Of a stretch of DNA of 10,408 bases, positions 7,099 through 10,408 are shown one piece after another. Each line of letters opens with the position of its first letter. The stretch's first letter is position 1. The DNA comes from Chromera velia (taxonomy: Eukaryota; Sar; Chromeraceae). Below the pieces are notes generated by a model. It was not told the origin of the DNA and ran no database searches. It saw nothing but the letters and a program-made list of their open reading frames with translations. The translations under genes and the position numbers were made by a program. The DNA is taken from positions 73,915-84,322 of the forward strand of contig JAHBMJ010003899.1 in the NCBI GenBank assembly GCA_018398765.1, in the 5' to 3' direction.

Positions 7099-7566
7099 AC
7101 GAGTGCAAACGTTCAACGTATCCTCAAGTTCCCTCGGAATCTTCCAAGCCAAAGGACGTGACATGCCCAGATAGACAAGTGTCATAAGCTTGTTGATGTT
7201 GGACTCTTGCTGCTTCTACACAAGATCGGTATCGATGTCGGCGTCCATCACTTGGAACACGATGGGAATTTTCTGGTGGAGAGGAACGAATATGTCCGAC
7301 ATGGCATTGCTCACAACCATTGCCCAAGACCCAGGTTAGATCTGGAGGGACCGTTGCAGTTTGGTGTAGACGAGCTCAATCACTTTTTCAACTGAGGCAG
7401 CCTGCTTTGCGTGGAAGGGGACCACTCTCCAATTAGTTTCTTTTCTGTCACGAGACTCACGGACCACGTTCGACTCGAAGCAGAGAAACTTACCAATCGT
7501 TGCGGGGTTGACAGCGGCCGCATCTCCGCCGGACCAGCCCACCAGAACTGACATTGGAACAAGCCT
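7099..7566 (-). CDS. Exon D region, one protein-like frame interrupted by TAA and TAG
   Basis: A strong acceptor (CTCTCTTCTTTGCAG) precedes 7566 and joins in phase with exon C. The frame encodes RLVPMSVLVGWSGGDAAAVN and onward through VEKVIELVYTKLQRSL. It meets TAA at 7338-7336 and TAG at 7218-7216, and finally TAA at 7098-7096. Between these stops the same phase stays protein-like (SDIFVPLHQKIPIVFQVMDA; NKLMTLVYLGMSRPLAWK), with third positions favouring G and C, while the two other phases look like shadows. A consensus donor G|GTAAGT at 7493-7492 could end a shorter exon at 7494. A donor AAC|GTTTGC at 7110 would fit the phase of exon E. I do not recognise the family. Confidence 0.5.
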
Positions 7567-8054
7567 CTGCAAAGAAGAGAGAAAGAATGAACACAAAGGT
7601 GTCGAGAAGGAGACTTCCAGCAAAGACGACTGAAACTCATTGTATAAATGTCGCGAAAAGCAAACAGATAGAGAAAGACGTAGACTGATAAAGAGACAAA
7701 CAGACAGGCAGGCAGTCAGAGAGAGACAGACAGAGAGAGATAGAGATAGATCGAGACAGACACTGCCAAACAGCTGCAAATTAGCCTGCAATAGACTCTT
7801 TTTCTTTATTGTACCATCTCTTTTTCTTTTGCCACAAACTGACAGGTGCATATACATAAAAACAGACAGACAGATAGAGAGACACATAGGCAAGTCAGAG
7901 AGGTATCGTAAGGGATCGAAAAGCAAACAGGCAGACAGCTTGATAGACAGGAAGGCAGAAAAATAAATCGAAAGACAGATGATGCCAAAAAAGAGAAACC
8001 TTCACCGACAAGAAAGCAGGAAGGCAGCCCACAAGACAGATCGTGCTGACAGAC
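7567..8054 (-). repeat. Intron between exons C and D, rich in GACA/GAGA microsatellites
   Basis: The DNA between the donor CCG|GTCTGT (8054) and the acceptor TTTGCAG (7567) is dominated by CTGT, TCTC and CTGCC repeats on the minus strand (GACA and GAGA on the plus strand, mainly 7668-7760 and 7860-7975). Small frames on both strands translate these repeats. The intron is phase 0. Confidence 0.65.
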
Positions 8055-8318
8055 CGGGCCTCCTCTCCCAGGACCTGGTGCGTCGGTATCATTGTCGGAC
8101 CCATTCTCTGCCGTGAGGTTGATGTACGAGTTTGCCACCTTGTACAACAGGGTCCACACATGGGAGTGCTTGACCTTAAGCTTTTTCTTCGCCATGGAGC
8201 ACAGCTCGGGCGCGGTGATGGCTGAATTCATCAGATTGTAGAGGAAGAAGATAAAGACCGTCCGTCTCGATGCGCCTGCTGTCAGCGCAGGCTCACTTAA
8301 CAGGCTGTCGATCCCCGT
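8055..8318 (-). CDS. Exon C of the minus-strand gene, unknown family
   Basis: Acceptor GGCTTGTGTGCAG precedes 8318. The exon has 88 codons in phase 0 at both ends. It encodes TGIDSLLSEPALTAGASRR, then a hydrophobic helix (TVFIFFLYNLMNSA), then LCSMAKKKLKVKHSHVWTLL, and a polar Asn/Asp/Gly tail. Third positions favour G and C, and no other phase competes. The hydrophobic segment looks like a buried helix rather than a clear membrane span. The donor used is GTCTGT, the same hexamer as at the end of exon A; GTCCTG a little upstream is an alternative. Its phase fits exon D. Confidence 0.6.
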
Positions 8319-8365
8319 CTGCACACAAGCCAGCAGAAGTGCATGTGCACTCTAACGGTTGGTAC

Positions 8366-8584
8366 AAGGGCTGATGCAAGCTGCATTAACCGATATTCAT
8401 ATGGCATGGGAAAAGAGATGATGCACGGTAAATCACGATGGAGGTGAAACAAAATGTCTCTGGCAGTGAGTCTGAGAACAAAAACTTCAATCACATCGTG
8501 GGCAGTGCTCAGAACGGTGTTAGACCATATTCCTTTCACCACTGGATTGCTCTCTGCTTCAATGACATTGTGGTCAGTTTTTGA
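8366..8584 (-). CDS. Exon B of the minus-strand gene, unknown family
   Basis: The acceptor TTGGGTCGTCTTCAG precedes 8584 and the frame begins in phase 0 with SKTDHNVIEAESNPVVKG, followed by AHDVIEVFVLRLTARDILFH and a segment ending near MPYEYRLMQLASAL. A phase-0 donor CTT|GTACCA at 8365 leaves a 47-base intron before exon C; CC|GTTAGA nearby (8356) also keeps phase. With exon A ending in phase 0 and exon C starting in phase 0, the chain A-B-C-D reads consistently. The segment looks globular with alternating hydrophobic positions. No motif allows a functional call. Confidence 0.55.
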
Positions 8585-8651
8585 CTGAAGACGACCCAAG
8601 GAAAGGAAATAAGTGGGGGAATCTGTTGGGCACTCCCAATTGTTCGCTCAC

Positions 8652-8665
8652 CAGGTAGAACAATT
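8652..8665 (-). other. Possible 14-base micro-exon
   Basis: A very good acceptor (TTCCTCCTTTTCCTATTGCAG) and a consensus donor (CTG|GTGAGC) flank only 14 bases. Read as x|AA TTG TTC TAC CTG it would join exon B in phase. It does not fit the phase of exon A with the GTCTGT donor. Alternatively the frame of exon A continues unspliced through this spot after passing two TGA codons. The reality of this exon is open. Confidence 0.3.
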
Positions 8666-8795
8666 CTGCAATAGGAAAAGGAGGAACACAACCGCTAGCA
8701 CAACTGGCATGAATGCAGCTAAGCCTTTCGTACACGCATCCTTTTTGTGCTTTCCTCCATCATATCAGGACTCAACAGCTTTCTGTTTCACAGAC

Positions 8796-9186
8796 CTTGG
8801 TCACAGGCAAGAGCTTCGCCTTGTACATCCGTGACTGTGACTCCCCCTGCCCTCCCTTGTGACAAAGGGTGCCAACATCGATAAGAACATATTCGAGGCC
8901 TCCTGTTCCATCTGCCCCTTCTACCGACAACTTGACCAGGTGGACAACTCCAGGTACACTGGAAGGCCACATCTTTGTGTGAAGCCCGTAAGCTGTGACA
9001 AACACCTGCCTCCCCTTGGTCTCCATATATCTGTACAGTGTTTTGGCGGGCAAATCATAGGTCTGTCTAAGAACCTCGAACAAGGGAAATCCCTTCAGCA
9101 TGGGATCTCCGTTCTCCAGGGACCCGGTGACACCCATACATAATTTCGTCCTTGGTCGGAAGAGTTGCTTTCTCTCCTTTCTCCAT
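8796..9186 (-). CDS. Exon A with likely start codon of the minus-strand gene
   Basis: The proposed start is ATG at 9186-9184 (context GAGATGG, then EKGEKATLPTKDEIMYG). The frame stays open upstream to about 9252, so an upstream exon joined at AATGCAG is possible. Just after MYG the protein-like frame moves by one base at GGG (9135-9133) and continues as VTGSLENGDPMLKGFPLFEV, then DLPAKTLYRYMETKGRQVFV, then SRMYKAKLLPVTK. It ends at the donor AAG|GTCTGT (8795). Dropping one G gives 130 codons ending in phase 0, which matches exon B. The region looks globular, with Gly and aromatic residues, and is unrecognised. Confidence 0.55.
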
Positions 9187-9423
9187 CTCTGTATCTGTGA
9201 TGTCTAACTCCCTGCATTGGAACACAACCGCACTCAAATTTGAAGTTTGCACTCTGTTGTTTATACAACCACAACAAAAAATAGAGCAAAAAGAATAGAC
9301 AAGTGACGCATATGACTAGGTAGCATGAAGGTGCAAAAATAGTGACGCTGATTGTGACTCGTTTAGTAAGAGAAATTGATTGTTCTTTCGTCGTCCAATC
9401 TGCAAGTATTTACAGGCCTCACA
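9187..9423. promoter_or_regulatory. Divergent intergenic region between the two genes
   Basis: The proposed start codons of the minus gene (9186) and plus gene (9424) face away from each other across 237 bp. The stretch has AT-rich runs (TTTTTTGTTGTGG and TATAAACAACAG on the minus strand, 9240-9285) but no motif I can name. A shared promoter is inferred from layout only; either gene may have upstream non-coding exons here. Confidence 0.35.
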
Positions 9424-9526
9424 ATGCCTCACGAGTTTATGCTATTTCGGGGAAGGGTCAGAGAGGATGGTGTGCAAGAAGTGCTGCTGAAAGTGAAGGA
9501 GTGGATTACTGATCCCGACTGATTTG
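9424..9526 (+). CDS. Plus-strand gene, exon 1
   Basis: ATG at 9424 (context CTCACAATG) opens a frame MPHEFMLFRGRVREDGVQEV that continues as a clear amphipathic helix (LLKVKEWITDPD) and meets TGA at 9520-9522. Two readings fit the next exon's phase. In one, splicing at GAT G|GTGTGC (9461) removes the helix and the TGA. In the other, a 28-base intron GTATAC...CGCAG (9527-9554) follows TGA TTT G, giving VFLKELL after the junction. The second keeps the more protein-like sequence but needs TGA to be sense. The family is unknown. Confidence 0.4.
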
Positions 9527-9554
9527 GTATACTCAACACCAATTCTTTTCGCAG

Positions 9555-9588
9555 TGTTCCTGAAGGAACTTCTGAAAAATTACGAAAG
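9555..9588 (+). CDS. Plus-strand gene, exon 2 (34 bases)
   Basis: It is bounded by a good acceptor (CCAATTCTTTTCGCAG, with TACTCAAC as a likely branch site upstream) and the donor AAAG|GTGAGG. It encodes VFLKELLKNYER across the junctions, a strongly helical segment. Its end phase matches the next exon, where AG|G TTC begins. The small size is compensated by precise splice signals on both sides. Confidence 0.5.
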
Positions 9589-9646
9589 GTGAGGAGTGCA
9601 AATACCAAAGAGTGTATTGAATTTCATCGGTCTCTCTCTATGACAG

Positions 9647-9875
9647 GTTCTGTTCTAATCTGAAAAAAAACAATGGTCGATAGAGACAGCTCAAAATACA
9701 CCATTTCGCCCTATTTGTACAGGAAAATACAATTTGTAAGCCTAAGGGGGTTCAAAAACAAGAAAAAGATCCTGGACACCATAAAAAAGTGGGAAGCGAA
9801 GAGCCTACAAGCATTGCCAGAATATGTCACTGATCTATTATAGCTCCATGGTGTTCTCAATCAGGAAGATCCAAA
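9647..9875 (+). CDS. Plus-strand gene, exon 3
   Basis: The acceptor GGTCTCTCTCTATGACAG precedes 9647. The first codons give FCSNLKK, then a run of eight A (9663-9670) marks a one-base change of frame. The protein-like frame then continues with MVDRDSSKYTISPYLYRKIQ, a basic KNKKKILDTIKKWE segment and LPEYVTDLL. It passes TAG at 9841-9843 and reads LHGVLNQEDPK up to the donor AAA|GTAAGC. Splicing joins AA to G TTT and gives a seamless PKFLLDDEA. So the TAG lies inside coding-like sequence with a correct downstream junction. No family is recognised. Confidence 0.5.
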
Positions 9876-9941
9876 GTAAGCACCCCTTCTCATTTTGATC
9901 TTGCAGCCTCTTTTCTTTGGCTATTTGTTTCTTTTCCTCTC

Positions 9942-9974
9942 CTTGCCTGCCTGCCTGCCTGCTTGCCTGCCTGA
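9942..9974 (+). repeat. TGCC microsatellite within an intron
   Basis: Repeated TGCC units, one interrupted as TTGCC, in the intron 9876-10080 of the plus-strand gene. The intron is pyrimidine-rich and ends with the acceptor TCTGCGCTTGCAG. Confidence 0.85.
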
Positions 9975-10080
9975 TAGTCGTTTACTTTGTCTTTTTTCTT
10001 TGCTGTTTTTTGGCTTCTGAGTCAAAAGTATTTTCCTCCGTTTCCTCACTCCTCTCTGACGTCTTCTTCTGCGCTTGCAG

Positions 10081-10199
10081 GTTTCTACTTGATGATGAAG
10101 CGCGCTTCAGAGACAAGGTTGTTCGTATGGCAGATCTTCTGCATGCATGGGGGGGTGATGCTTCGGGTTCACGTCAGCAGCGTCCACAAAGAGATTCAG
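10081..10199 (+). CDS. Plus-strand gene, exon 4
   Basis: Acceptor CTTCTTCTGCGCTTGCAG precedes 10081 and the donor TTCAG|GTCCGG follows 10199. The exon encodes FLLDDEARFRDKVVRMADLL, then HAWGGD and a Ser/Arg/Gln-rich tail (SGSRQQRPQRDS). The first part is a charged amphipathic helix continuing naturally from exon 3. The tail resembles a disordered linker. The exon leaves an incomplete codon, so the gene continues beyond the window. Function is unknown. Confidence 0.6.
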
Positions 10200-10204
10200 G
10201 TCCG

Positions 10205-10408
10205 GTCTCATGCCACAGTCGCAGTCCTTTATCTTTTCTCTGTTTCGTCTCCCGTTCTTGTCCCTCTCTTTCTGTTTTTTCTGTTGTTGAATCGTCTAAT
10301 GCTGTTTTCTTCTTTTAATTTTTCTTTTCTTTTTATTTTTGTCCTTCTCTCCGCCCTCTCTCTATCTCTCTGTCTCTCCTCCCTCCCCCCTGCCCCCCCC
10401 CCCCCCTT
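10205..10408 (+). repeat. Pyrimidine-rich low-complexity DNA at the right edge
   Basis: After the exon 4 donor the plus strand is dominated by TCTTTT, CTCTC and CCTCC runs, ending in a long C run. It looks like intron interior of the plus-strand gene. The long C run next to the window end is also where an assembly could break. Confidence 0.7.

Noticed and set aside
7124-7327. Minus-strand frame beginning MGNGCEQCHVGH
   Set aside because: It is rich in Arg, Ser, His and Cys, as expected for a shadow of the exon D frame. It would follow from splicing GTAAGT at 7493 to CTCCAG at 7342, which gives a less protein-like product.
7640-7966. Plus-strand frame rich in Arg, Asp and Gln
   Set aside because: It is a translation of GACA/GAGA repeats within the C-D intron.

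Overview
The window looks like nuclear DNA of a eukaryote, most likely a protist. There are no bacterial operons or ribosome binding sites. Coding stretches are short and bounded by GT...AG signals with pyrimidine tracts, and the DNA between them is full of microsatellites (GGAA, GT, GACA, TGCC, poly-A, poly-C) and degenerate repeats. The general look reminds me of chromerid or other alveolate scaffolds, but that is recollection, not proof; no gene here is a diagnostic marker.

Left third (1-3720): mostly non-genic. One acidic open frame (426-752) ends on a TAA that overlaps an AATAAA signal. It is followed by AT-rich DNA, then a G/C-rich block (about 1020-1500) with nested inverted repeats (1026-1130) and two tandem families of period 41 and 42. 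A field of a degenerate 18-bp repeat follows, in forward orientation at 1792-2029 and inverted at 2161-2414, with a tRNA-like B-box inside the inverted half. Next come a MITE-like element with 28-bp terminal inverted repeats (2474-2675), a 430-bp polypurine microsatellite, and an AT-rich stretch.

Right two thirds (3724-10408): two divergent genes. The minus-strand gene appears to start near 9186 and run to 4640 or 3724. Exons A (9186-8796), B (8584-8366), C (8318-8055) and D (from 7566) join in a consistent reading phase. Exon E (6862-6346) has an AT-hook and a charged linker, and exons F/G (5339-4640) hold a segment resembling a SAM-dependent methyltransferase core. If they form one gene, a chromatin role is a reasonable guess; two adjacent genes are possible. 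The plus-strand gene starts near 9424 and runs off towards the right edge through at least four exons; I do not recognise the family.

The most interesting signal is that protein-like frames in both genes continue, in the same phase, through in-frame TAA, TAG and TGA codons. Separately, three places need exactly one base skipped, each at a homopolymer. Options are stop-codon reassignment (known from some alveolates), decay of both genes, unrecognised short introns, or assembly error. The sequence alone cannot decide, but the tests are simple.
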